64,000 nucleotides of DNA from Xanthomarina sp. F2636L (GTDB taxonomy: Bacteria; Bacteroidota; Bacteroidia; Flavobacteriales; Flavobacteriaceae), in the NCBI RefSeq assembly GCF_026410195.1, contig NZ_JAPMLM010000069.1:434001-498000 (forward strand), read 5' to 3'. Every line of letters starts with the position of its first letter. Within the stretch, counting starts at the first letter, position 1. Of the stretch, positions 1 to 7,086 are shown one piece after another. The notes beneath the pieces were generated by a model, which did not search any database, was not told where the DNA came from, and worked only from the letters and a program-made list of their open reading frames with translations. The translations under genes and the position numbers were made by a program.

Positions 1-1
1 T

Positions 2-358
2 CGTGTAGGAATTGAATTATCTCAATCTAACGCTGATTTTGCTCTTAAGGAGATGCGTGGATTTTTAGAGAGTATTCAGCAAATAAATGAACGTATTTTA
101 AATAAAGACAGCGAACAGATTTATGTAGCAGCCAGACAGTCTGGAGCGAATGTTGTGCATGAAGCTCCACAAGGAATGATGGCTAGTTTGCCTATTGGTT
201 TTAAAAAAATGGGACTCAATGTTCACGCTAAATTTGACGAAATAGCTGATAGCATAAAAGCAAATAATAATTTTAATTATGCACAAAAAGAGTTAAATAC
301 CCTATTGAATTCTTGTATTACTTGTCACAGAACTTATAAAATTGAAGTTCGGAATTAG
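2..358 (+). CDS. Cytochrome c'-like monohaem protein, 5' end outside the window
   Basis: The frame is already open at base 2, so the gene begins upstream of the window. The ATG at 53 is probably internal. The visible 118 residues are mostly helical and end with a single haem-binding CITCH motif about ten residues from the C terminus. A C-terminal CxxCH after helices is the arrangement of four-helix cytochrome c' type proteins, so a periplasmic or exported c-type cytochrome is likely. The N terminus and any signal peptide cannot be seen. Its stop codon overlaps the stop of the convergent gldA by three to four bases, with no room for a terminator between them. Family assignment is moderate; the haem motif itself is clear. 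Confidence 0.7.
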   Translation, partial: RVGIELSQSNADFALKEMRGFLESIQQINERILNKDSEQIYVAARQSGANVVHEAPQGMMASLPIGFKKMGLNVHAKFDEIADSIKANNNFNYAQKELNTLLNSCITCHRTYKIEVRN

Positions 359-1254
359 CGCGAACTTGTCAACTCTCTAAATAGGTTTTCCAAGCTGGTG
401 TTTTTTTGATTCAGCTGAAGAATTTTCAACTGATTATCATGTGCAAAATCAAAAACATGAGAACGCATATCTTCTGTTGTAGAAAAGGTGATTTCATAAA
501 TAAAATCGTGTGTATTTAAGACCTGTTTTGCTTTAGGTAAATTTAATAGAAAAGCATCTTCAACTCTGTAATCAAACTCTACAATAACTATTTGTTCTTG
601 ACCTTCTCTTAGATCTTTTAATTTTTTGTCTGTCACAATTTCTCCGTTATTAATAATAATTACACGATCGCACATGGCTTCCACCTCTTGCATGATGTGA
701 GTAGAAAGAAAAACAGTTTTTTCCTTTCCTATATTTTTAATTAAGGTTCTGATTTCTACCAATTGATTTGGGTCTAAACCTGTAGTGGGTTCGTCTAAAA
801 TTAAAACATCTGGATTGTGCAATAGCGCATTTGCCAGACCTACACGCTGTCTGTAACCTTTAGAAAGTTGTTGAATTTTTTTATGAGCCTCAGAAGTTAA
901 TCCGGTTAGTTTTATAACTTCTTCAATACGTTCTTTTTCAACCCCATAAACCTGTGCGTTAAAGGTTAAATATTCTCTAACATACTGTTCTAAGTACAAA
1001 GGGTTGTGTTCAGGTAAGTATCCAACACTTTGTTGCACCTTTTGTTTATTGGTGTTTACATCAAAATCATTCACTTTAGCTTGTCCTTCAGAAGCCTCAA
1101 TATAGGTGGTTAAAATCTTCATCATAGTCGATTTTCCAGCACCATTAGGACCTAGAAAACCAACAATTTCTGGTTTATTCACTTTAAACGACACCTTGTT
1201 TAATGCTTTTTGCGACCCGTAAATTTTTGAGATGTTTTCAACTTCAATAGACAT
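355..1254 (-). CDS. gldA: Gliding-motility ABC transporter ATP-binding protein GldA
   Basis: A 299-residue ATPase with all ABC motifs: Walker A GPNGAGKST near residue 36, signature LSKGYRQR near 130, Walker B LILDEPTTGLDP near 150 and the H-loop STHIMQEVE near 185. The C-terminal 90 residues form the extra domain seen in GldA-like proteins. In Flavobacterium, GldA works with GldF and GldG as an ABC transporter needed for gliding; gldF and gldG are not in this window, which fits their usual separate location. The gene stands alone on the minus strand, convergent and slightly overlapping with the cytochrome gene. GldA is the best match, but closely related multidrug-type ABC ATPases could look similar. 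Confidence 0.88.
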   Translation of the reverse strand: MSIEVENISKIYGSQKALNKVSFKVNKPEIVGFLGPNGAGKSTMMKILTTYIEASEGQAKVNDFDVNTNKQKVQQSVGYLPEHNPLYLEQYVREYLTFNAQVYGVEKERIEEVIKLTGLTSEAHKKIQQLSKGYRQRVGLANALLHNPDVLILDEPTTGLDPNQLVEIRTLIKNIGKEKTVFLSTHIMQEVEAMCDRVIIINNGEIVTDKKLKDLREGQEQIVIVEFDYRVEDAFLLNLPKAKQVLNTHDFIYEITFSTTEDMRSHVFDFAHDNQLKILQLNQKNTSLENLFRELTSSR

Positions 1255-1323
1255 AAAACTTGTATATTTTTTGTAAAAATAACTATTTAGTAAACGATTT
1301 CAATTAAAAATTAGTCTATACAT

Positions 1324-1353
1324 TTTGTTTTTTCATTTTATTAGCTACATTAG
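1324..1353 (+). promoter_or_regulatory. Candidate promoter of the aromatic operon leader
   Basis: TTTG at 1324-1327 and TACATTAG at 1346-1353 are separated by 18 bases. The Bacteroidota consensus is TTTG then TAnnTTTG at about 18-21 bases; the second box has one mismatch. Transcription would begin a few bases before the leader-peptide ATG at 1364. Confidence 0.4.
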
Positions 1354-1363
1354 CAGTCTGAAA

Positions 1364-1444
1364 ATGAAAGCAACATTGAATTTTGCATATTATAACTGGA
1401 ATTATTTCTTTTTTAACAGAAGAAACGAGACCTCGTATATGTAA
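1364..1444 (+). CDS. Aromatic leader peptide of the pheA operon (attenuator peptide)
   Basis: A 26-codon frame with ATG at 1364 and TAA at 1442-1444. Its middle reads FAYYNWNYFFF, giving four Phe, four Tyr and one Trp in 26 residues, with nine aromatic residues overall. It lies 82 bases upstream of pheA and is followed by a strong hairpin plus T-run at 1468-1500. A six-base segment at 1426-1431, overlapping the last codons of the peptide, is complementary to the 5' arm of that hairpin (1472-1477). This is the classic layout of a transcription attenuation leader: ribosome stalling at Phe/Tyr codons would free the 1426-1431 segment to block the terminator. The aromatic content and RNA geometry are seen directly; the mechanism is inferred. 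Confidence 0.8.
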   Translation: MKATLNFAYYNWNYFFFNRRNETSYM

Positions 1445-1477
1445 TTTTTATTAATAATACATGATATAAAAGTCTCG
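1426..1477 (+). promoter_or_regulatory. Predicted antiterminator pairing of the aromatic attenuator
   Basis: CGAGAC at 1426-1431 is the exact complement of GTCTCG at 1472-1477, which is part of the 5' arm of the downstream terminator. The two structures are mutually exclusive. Segment 1426-1431 falls within codons 21-23 of the leader peptide, so a ribosome reaching the leader stop would cover it, while one stalled at the YFFF codons (1403-1414) would leave it free. A small ACGA/TCGT self-complementary hairpin (1425-1436) also overlaps it. Confidence 0.65.
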
Positions 1478-1500
1478 ATGAAAATCGGGACTTTTTTTTT
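1468..1500 (+). terminator. Intrinsic terminator (attenuator) before pheA
   Basis: The arms 1468-1479 and 1484-1495 form a 12-bp stem containing one T-G pair, closed by a GAAA loop (1480-1483) and running into an uninterrupted T tract to 1500. It sits between the leader peptide and pheA on the coding strand, where a terminator makes sense only as a conditional one. Confidence 0.8.
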
Positions 1501-1526
1501 GATAAAATTTAAACTTAAGAATAATT

Positions 1527-2354
1527 TTGATTAAAACTGTAGCCATACAAGGAGTAAAAGGATCATTCCATCATATTGTGGCTCAGCAATACTTTGGAAG
1601 TGGAGTAACATTAAAAGAATGTTTGACTTTTGATGAAGCAGTACAAAGCTTAGTTTCAGGATCGACAGATGCTGTTGTTATGGCCTTAGAAAATTCTATT
1701 GCTGGATCGATTATTCCTAATTATGCATTGATAGACACTCATAATTTGCACATAGTTGGGGAGCATTATTTAGATGTGCAACATCATTTAATGGCTTTGC
1801 CAAAGCAAGATATTAGTGATATTGTTGAGGTATTTTCTCATCCCATGGCTTTGTTACAATGCAAAGAGTTTTTTAAAAGGCATTCACATATTAAACTTGT
1901 GGAAGACAAAGATACAGCCGAAGTCGCCCAGCGAATTCAAAATAAAAACTTAAAAGGAGTGGCAGCTATAGCAAGTAAATTAGCTTCAGAATTATTTGAA
2001 TTAAACATCATATCAGAAAGTATCCAAACTATACGAAACAATGAAACACGATTTGCGATAATCAAAAGAGAAAATCATGAAATACCTCAGAAAGAGATAA
2101 ATAAAGCATCCATAAAATTCCAATTAGAGCACAAAAGAGGTAGTCTGGCAGCTATATTAAATGTTATGAGCGACTGTAAACTGAATTTAACCAAAATTCA
2201 ATCCTTACCAAAGATTGAAACTCCTTGGAAATATGCTTTTTTTGTGGATATCACTTTTAAAGATTTCGAAGATTATAAAAAAGCAAAATCCATTATGGAA
2301 ATCATGACCGAAGAATTTAAAATATTAGGAGAATATAAAAACACAAAACAATGA
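1527..2354 (+). CDS. pheA: Prephenate dehydratase
   Basis: Converts prephenate to phenylpyruvate in phenylalanine synthesis. The 275-residue protein has the bilobed dehydratase domain (about 1-185) with the catalytic TRF motif at 174-176, followed by an ACT domain (about 195-272) that in this family binds phenylalanine and inhibits the enzyme. There is no fused chorismate mutase; that activity is carried by the fourth gene of the operon. The start is a TTG codon, chosen because the translation IKTVAIQGVKGS from there matches the family N terminus and no ATG is available nearby. It begins about 27 bases after the attenuator T tract and overlaps the next gene by four bases. Confidence 0.93.
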   Translation: MIKTVAIQGVKGSFHHIVAQQYFGSGVTLKECLTFDEAVQSLVSGSTDAVVMALENSIAGSIIPNYALIDTHNLHIVGEHYLDVQHHLMALPKQDISDIVEVFSHPMALLQCKEFFKRHSHIKLVEDKDTAEVAQRIQNKNLKGVAAIASKLASELFELNIISESIQTIRNNETRFAIIKRENHEIPQKEINKASIKFQLEHKRGSLAAILNVMSDCKLNLTKIQSLPKIETPWKYAFFVDITFKDFEDYKKAKSIMEIMTEEFKILGEYKNTKQ

Positions 2355-3496
2355 TTGAAGCAGCGCAAAGATTGCAATCCATTGAAGAATACTACTTTTC
2401 GAAAAAACTTCGGGAAGTAAGATTGTTAGAAGCCAATGGCAAACCAATCATTAATTTAGGGATTGGGAGTCCGGATTTGCAGCCATCACAAAAAGTAATT
2501 ATAGCTTTAAACACCAGTTTAAACGATGCTCAAGCTAACCAATATCAAAGCTATCAAGGTTTGCCAGAACTACGGGAAGCTATGGTATCTTTTTATAGAG
2601 ATCAGTTTCAAGTGTTTTTAAGCCCAAACACAGAAGTATTACCACTTATGGGGAGCAAAGAGGGCATCATGCATATTTCAATGGCTTTTTTAAATCCCGG
2701 AGATCAGGTGCTTATTCCAAACCCAGGATACCCAACCTATGCCTCGGTTACAAGCCTAGTTGGGGCGAAGCCTGTTTTGTATAACTTAAATGAAGATAAT
2801 AATTGGATACCCGATCTAGAAATGCTGGAGGAAAAAGACTTGTCAAAAGTAAAATTAATGTGGATTAATTACCCTCATATGCCAACTGGAGCAGTTGCAA
2901 CTGAAGCCTTTTTTGTTAAGCTAGTAGCATTTGCAAAAAGACATCGGATTTTGATAGTGAATGATAATCCCTATGGTTTTATTTTGAACAACTCCCCTAG
3001 AAGTATTTTAAGTATTCCGGGAGCAAAAGATGTGTGTTTAGAACTAAATTCTTTAAGCAAAACTTTTAATATGTCTGGCTGGAGAATTGGGATGGTTTTG
3101 GGGAAATCGGATTATATAAATCATATTTTAAAAGTTAAAAGCAATATGGATTCTGGTATGTTTTATGGCATTCAAAAAGGTGCTATTGAAGCTTTAAAAT
3201 GCTCAAAGTTATGGTATGTAAGTTTGAATAATGTGTATGAAGAAAGGCGCAAATTAATTTGGCAATTAGCTGATAAATTAAACTGTTCGTATGATAAAAA
3301 TGCTGCAGGATTATTTGTTTGGGCAAAAACACCACCTTTTATAAAATCGGAAGAGTTTATCGACTTATTACTTAAAGAATATAACATTTTTATAGCTCCA
3401 GGCACTGTTTTTGGAAGTCAAGGTGAAGGGTATGTTAGGTTTTCACTTTGTGCGACTACAGACATTATAGAAGAAGCTATTGCTAGAATTAAATAA
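2351..3496 (+). CDS. Class I/II PLP-dependent aminotransferase, probably aromatic
   Basis: A 381-residue fold-type I aminotransferase. The PLP lysine is K237 in SLSKTFNMSGWRIG; D205 and Y208 in NDNPYG are the usual cofactor contacts, and a C-terminal YVRFSL arginine would bind the substrate carboxylate. The usual NPNNPTG loop reads NYPHMPTG (about 173-180), so the asparagine that normally contacts the PLP phenol oxygen is replaced. Its ATG overlaps the pheA stop (ATGA), indicating translational coupling. Sitting between prephenate dehydratase and prephenate dehydrogenase, it most likely transaminates phenylpyruvate and 4-hydroxyphenylpyruvate to phenylalanine and tyrosine. Substrate choice is inferred from context. 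Confidence 0.88.
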   Translation: MIEAAQRLQSIEEYYFSKKLREVRLLEANGKPIINLGIGSPDLQPSQKVIIALNTSLNDAQANQYQSYQGLPELREAMVSFYRDQFQVFLSPNTEVLPLMGSKEGIMHISMAFLNPGDQVLIPNPGYPTYASVTSLVGAKPVLYNLNEDNNWIPDLEMLEEKDLSKVKLMWINYPHMPTGAVATEAFFVKLVAFAKRHRILIVNDNPYGFILNNSPRSILSIPGAKDVCLELNSLSKTFNMSGWRIGMVLGKSDYINHILKVKSNMDSGMFYGIQKGAIEALKCSKLWYVSLNNVYEERRKLIWQLADKLNCSYDKNAAGLFVWAKTPPFIKSEEFIDLLLKEYNIFIAPGTVFGSQGEGYVRFSLCATTDIIEEAIARIK

Positions 3497-3498
3497 GG

Positions 3499-4350
3499 AT
3501 GAAAAACATATATATTATAGGAGTTGGATTGATAGGAGGAAGCATTGCCAAAGATGTTAAGAAACTGAATCCAGAGATTATTATTTTTGGGATTGATAAT
3601 AATGAAGTACATCTAGAGGAGGCTCTTTCACTAAAGTTCATAGATAAAAAAGCTACTTTTGATGATTTAGACCAAGCTGATTTAGTCATTGTTTCCATAC
3701 CAGTTGATGTTACAGAAATGTTACTGCCACAAATTTTAGATAAAGTCTCAGACGAAACGTTGGTAATAGATTCTGGATCAACTAAAGCAAGTATCTGTAA
3801 AGCAGTAGAGAATCATCCAAAACGACGAAATTTTTTAGCGACACATCCCATTGCTGGAACTGAATTTTCAGGGCCAAAAGCAGCCATGGAAGGTTTATTT
3901 GTAAACAAAACAAACATAATTTGTGAAATAGAAAAAACGGCTTTTAAATTGCAAGAACGCGCTTTAACTATTTTTAAAATTATGGGTATGAATATGCGCT
4001 ATATGAATCCAGATGCACATGATAAACACATTGCTTATGTATCACATTTATCTCATATTAGTGCGTTTATGCTAGGTAAAACAGTTATAGAGAAAGAAAA
4101 GAACGAACGAGATATTTTCGATTTAGCAGGAAGTGGATTTGCATCAACGGTTCGTTTGGCAAAAAGTTCGCCACAGATGTGGACCCCTATTTTTAAACAA
4201 AATAAAACAAATGTTATTGAAACTCTTGAAGAATATATAAGCAATCTTACTAAATTTAAAGAGTTTATGGAAGCTGATAATTTTGACGACATTTTTAATG
4301 AAATGGAGAATACAAATCATATTAAAAAGATATTAAACGGAATACAATAA
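3499..4350 (+). CDS. tyrA: Prephenate dehydrogenase
   Basis: Oxidative decarboxylation of prephenate to 4-hydroxyphenylpyruvate for tyrosine. The 283-residue protein starts with a Rossmann NAD(P) motif IIGVGLIGGSIA (about 4-16) and contains ATHPIAGTEFSGP near residue 115, which carries the family's catalytic histidine. It is a stand-alone enzyme without a fused chorismate mutase or ACT domain. Only two bases separate it from the upstream aminotransferase stop, so it is co-transcribed. A 97-base gap with an inverted repeat separates it from the DAHP synthase gene. Confidence 0.92.
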   Translation: MKNIYIIGVGLIGGSIAKDVKKLNPEIIIFGIDNNEVHLEEALSLKFIDKKATFDDLDQADLVIVSIPVDVTEMLLPQILDKVSDETLVIDSGSTKASICKAVENHPKRRNFLATHPIAGTEFSGPKAAMEGLFVNKTNIICEIEKTAFKLQERALTIFKIMGMNMRYMNPDAHDKHIAYVSHLSHISAFMLGKTVIEKEKNERDIFDLAGSGFASTVRLAKSSPQMWTPIFKQNKTNVIETLEEYISNLTKFKEFMEADNFDDIFNEMENTNHIKKILNGIQ

Positions 4351-4373
4351 TTAAAAAAAACAAATCCCAAAAA

Positions 4374-4418
4374 CTAAATTCCAACAGGTGTTAGTTTTAA
4401 TCTGCAATTGGAATTTAG
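4374..4418 (+). repeat. 11-bp inverted repeat in the tyrA-DAHP synthase gap
   Basis: CTAAATTCCAA at 4374-4384 and its exact complement at 4408-4418 flank a 23-base spacer. There is no T-run after it, so it is not a typical terminator. Similar AAATTCCAA/TTGGAATTT pieces recur locally (4428-4436), suggesting a small dispersed repeat or an mRNA-stabilising hairpin inside the operon. Confidence 0.5.
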
Positions 4419-4447
4419 GACTTGAATTTTGGAATTATTAAAATATT

Positions 4448-5530
4448 ATGGAAAACAAAAAAGAACTAAAAAACTGGTTACATGCATTCAATCTAGAGCA
4501 TCCTCTAGTGATTGCAGGACCATGTAGTGCAGAAACCGAAGAACAAGTATTAACCATTGCTCATCAATTAAAAGCTAGTGACACAACTGTTTTAAGAGCT
4601 GGAATCTGGAAACCAAGAACGCGTCCAGGAAATTTTGAAGGAGTAGGAGCTTTAGGCTTAAAATGGTTGCAAAAAGCTAAAGCAGAAACTGGCTTAATGA
4701 CTGCAACAGAAGTTGCTAATGCCAATCATGTGGATTTGGCCATGCAACACGATGTGGATGTTTTATGGATTGGTGCCAGAACAACTGTAAGTCCGTTTAT
4801 AGTTCAGGAAATTGCTGAAGCTTTAAAAGGAACAGATAAAATAGTCTTGGTTAAAAATCCAGTAAACCCAGATTTAGCACTTTGGTTAGGTGCTGTAGAG
4901 AGATTTCATACGTCAGGAATAAATAATTTAGGGGTCATTCACAGAGGGTTTTCAACCTACGAAAAAACGAGATATAGAAACAATCCGGAATGGCAATTGC
5001 CCATTGATTTACAGAATCGGTTTCCAGATTTGCCACTTATTTTAGATCCGTCACATATTGCTGGTCGAAGAGATATTATTTTCGATTTGTGCCAAACGGC
5101 TTTAGATTTAAATTACGATGGCTTGATGGTAGAAACACACCATAATCCAGACAAAGCCTGGAGCGATGCATCGCAGCAAATTACACCAGAAACACTTATT
5201 CAATACACCAAAGATTTACGTATTAGAAAGGAAATTGGTGAAGCCGCAGAATTTAAAAATAAAATAAACACGTTGCGTACTCAAATAGATGTTATAGATC
5301 ATCAATTAATAGAAATGTTGGGCAAACGTATGAAAGTGGCTGATGATATTGGAGCTCTAAAAAAATCTCATAATGTAGCTGTTTTACAAACCAAACGTTG
5401 GAATGAGATTTTAGGAAAAATGATTCTTCAAGGAGAAGAAAAGAATTTAAGTGAAGAATTTATTTTACGTGTTTTTAAAGCAGTACATCAAGAGTCTATT
5501 AATCATCAAGAGAAAATTATTAATAGCTAA
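4448..5530 (+). CDS. Bifunctional DAHP synthase (type I beta) / chorismate mutase
   Basis: Catalyses the first committed step of the shikimate pathway and the chorismate-to-prephenate step. The N-terminal domain (about 1-265) is a type I beta DAHP synthase, with LVIAGPCSAE near residue 20, KPRTRPGNFEG near 55 and LDPSHIAGRRD near 200. The C-terminal 90 residues are an AroQ-type chorismate mutase, beginning LRTQIDVIDHQLIEMLGKRM. DAHP synthase with chorismate mutase at the C terminus is known in other Bacteroidota, where prephenate or chorismate binding at the mutase domain gives feedback control. As the last gene of the operon it supplies prephenate to both PheA and TyrA. Confidence 0.93.
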   Translation: MENKKELKNWLHAFNLEHPLVIAGPCSAETEEQVLTIAHQLKASDTTVLRAGIWKPRTRPGNFEGVGALGLKWLQKAKAETGLMTATEVANANHVDLAMQHDVDVLWIGARTTVSPFIVQEIAEALKGTDKIVLVKNPVNPDLALWLGAVERFHTSGINNLGVIHRGFSTYEKTRYRNNPEWQLPIDLQNRFPDLPLILDPSHIAGRRDIIFDLCQTALDLNYDGLMVETHHNPDKAWSDASQQITPETLIQYTKDLRIRKEIGEAAEFKNKINTLRTQIDVIDHQLIEMLGKRMKVADDIGALKKSHNVAVLQTKRWNEILGKMILQGEEKNLSEEFILRVFKAVHQESINHQEKIINS

Positions 5531-5544
5531 ATATGAATAGTTCG

Positions 5545-5589
5545 TGCCATTATTAACGAATCTCTTTTAATTATTAATTAATAATGGCA
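5545..5589 (+). repeat. 12-bp perfect inverted repeat before rsgA
   Basis: TGCCATTATTAA at 5545-5556 is matched exactly by its complement at 5578-5589, with a 21-base AT-rich loop. It follows the DAHP synthase stop by 14 bases and ends 11 bases before the rsgA ATG. It could terminate or stabilise the aromatic transcript, but there is no good T tract. The right arm overlaps a CATCTTTG box (5588-5595) resembling a -7 element for rsgA. Confidence 0.5.
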
Positions 5590-5600
5590 TCTTTGTAATA

Positions 5601-6554
5601 ATGACAGGAATAGTATATAAATCTACGGGAAGTTGGTACACTGTGAAAACAGATTTAGGTGCTACATATCAATGCCGAATTAAGGGGAAATTCCGAATTC
5701 AAGGCATAAAAAGCACCAACCCAATTGCTGTTGGAGATCGCGTGGATTTCGATTTAGATACGGATAATAACGATGAACCTGTTGGAATTGTAACACATAT
5801 TCACGATAGAAAAAACTACATTGTAAGGAAGTCCGTGAATCTTTCAAAGCAAACACATATTATTGCTTCAAATATCGATCAGGTTTTTTTATTGGTTACT
5901 ATTGATAATCCTCCAACTTTTACAAGTTTTATCGATCGATTTTTGGTAACTGCCGAAGCTTATTCTATCAAAACAATTTTACTGTTTAACAAGATTGATA
6001 CTTATAACGAAGAGACTTTAAACGAAGTGAGATATTTAGCTCATGTTTATAGGCAAATAGGTTATGAGTGTATTGGTATTTCGGCAGAAACAGGTAAGAA
6101 TATCGATAAAGTAAAAGCGTTGATGCAAGATAAAGTGAGCATGTTTGCTGGGCATTCAGGAGTTGGGAAATCGACTTTAGTCAATGCCATTGAGCCAGAA
6201 TTAGATTTAAAAACAAAAGCAATTTCAAGTCAACACATGCAAGGACAACATACCACCACTTTTGCTGAAATGTATGACTTAAGTTTTGGAGCAAAAATTA
6301 TAGATACTCCTGGAATTAAAGGTTTTGGTGTTGTAGATATGGATAAGGCTGAGGTTGGCGATTATTTTCCTGAATTTTTTAAGCTAAAACAAGATTGTAA
6401 GTTTAATAATTGCATTCATGTGGACGAGCCCAAATGTGCTGTAAAAGATGCTTTAGATCGAGATGAAATTGCCTATTCTAGATATAGAAGTTATTTACAA
6501 ATTCTTGAAGGGGAAGACGAACATTATAGAACCGATACTTGGGAAAAAGAGTAA
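5601..6554 (+). CDS. rsgA: Ribosome small-subunit-dependent GTPase A
   Basis: A late-stage 30S assembly factor of 317 residues. An N-terminal OB fold (about 1-85) precedes a circularly permuted GTPase domain in which the G4 motif NKID (about 130) and G5 SAE come before the P-loop GHSGVGKST (about 184) and DTPG (about 233). A C-terminal zinc module carries CKFNNCIHVDEPKC near residue 270. All expected motifs are intact. The ATG lies five bases after a CATCTTTG box, so its message may have almost no 5' leader. It is followed three bases later by dtd, forming a two-gene unit. Confidence 0.95.
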   Translation: MTGIVYKSTGSWYTVKTDLGATYQCRIKGKFRIQGIKSTNPIAVGDRVDFDLDTDNNDEPVGIVTHIHDRKNYIVRKSVNLSKQTHIIASNIDQVFLLVTIDNPPTFTSFIDRFLVTAEAYSIKTILLFNKIDTYNEETLNEVRYLAHVYRQIGYECIGISAETGKNIDKVKALMQDKVSMFAGHSGVGKSTLVNAIEPELDLKTKAISSQHMQGQHTTTFAEMYDLSFGAKIIDTPGIKGFGVVDMDKAEVGDYFPEFFKLKQDCKFNNCIHVDEPKCAVKDALDRDEIAYSRYRSYLQILEGEDEHYRTDTWEKE

Positions 6555-6557
6555 AAA

Positions 6558-7010
6558 ATGAAGGTAGTTATTCAAAGAGTTTCTAAAGCCAATGTAACCA
6601 TTGATGGAAAGCAAGTAGCGTCTATTGCCAATGGGATACTTGTTTTATTGGGTATTGTAGATGAAGATACCAAAGAAGATATTAAATGGCTATCCAATAA
6701 AATAACAAATCTTCGAGTTTTTAATGATGAAAATAATGTGATGAATCAATCTTTAAAAGATATTCATGGAGATGCAATTGTTGTTAGCCAGTTTACGCTT
6801 CATGCAAACACAAAAAAAGGAAATAGGCCAAGTTATATTAAAGCAGCCAAACCAGATATTGCCATTCCTTTGTATGACTCTTTTGTAAGACAATTAGAAT
6901 CAGATCTAGGAAAACCAGTTCAAACCGGAGAATTTGGTGCAGATATGAAAGTGGGGCTTGTAAACGACGGTCCTGTAACCATTATCATTGACACTAAAAA
7001 TAAAGAATAA
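6558..7010 (+). CDS. dtd: D-aminoacyl-tRNA deacylase
   Basis: Removes D-amino acids (and glycine from tRNA-Ala) mischarged onto tRNA. The 150-residue length is normal. Both signature segments are present: SQFTL near residue 78 and the Gly-cisPro NDGPVTI near residue 137, which form the chirality-selecting pocket across the dimer. It starts three bases after rsgA and is expected to be translated from the same transcript, so the pair joins ribosome biogenesis and translation quality control. Confidence 0.95.
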   Translation: MKVVIQRVSKANVTIDGKQVASIANGILVLLGIVDEDTKEDIKWLSNKITNLRVFNDENNVMNQSLKDIHGDAIVVSQFTLHANTKKGNRPSYIKAAKPDIAIPLYDSFVRQLESDLGKPVQTGEFGADMKVGLVNDGPVTIIIDTKNKE

Positions 7011-7032
7011 AAGCATTAATTGTACTTTTAGC

Positions 7033-7062
7033 TTTGTTTCTACATAATTAATTCTATTTTTG
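7033..7062 (+). promoter_or_regulatory. Promoter for the DUF3857 gene pair
   Basis: TTTG at 7033-7036, then 18 bases, then TATTTTTG at 7055-7062, an exact match to the Bacteroidota TTTG/TAnnTTTG consensus. It lies 24 bases upstream of the ATG at 7087. Confidence 0.6.
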
Positions 7063-7086
7063 AGATAGAGAAAAGAAGTTACCTAC

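Noticed and set aside
1255-1526. T-box riboswitch before pheA
   Set aside because: No T-box sequence (TGGNACCGCG-like) or specifier-loop architecture is visible; the aromatic leader peptide with alternative stems explains the region better.
1960-1975. Sigma-54-like TGGCAGCTATAGCA inside pheA
   Set aside because: The GG-to-GC spacing is two bases short and it lies within a coding gene.
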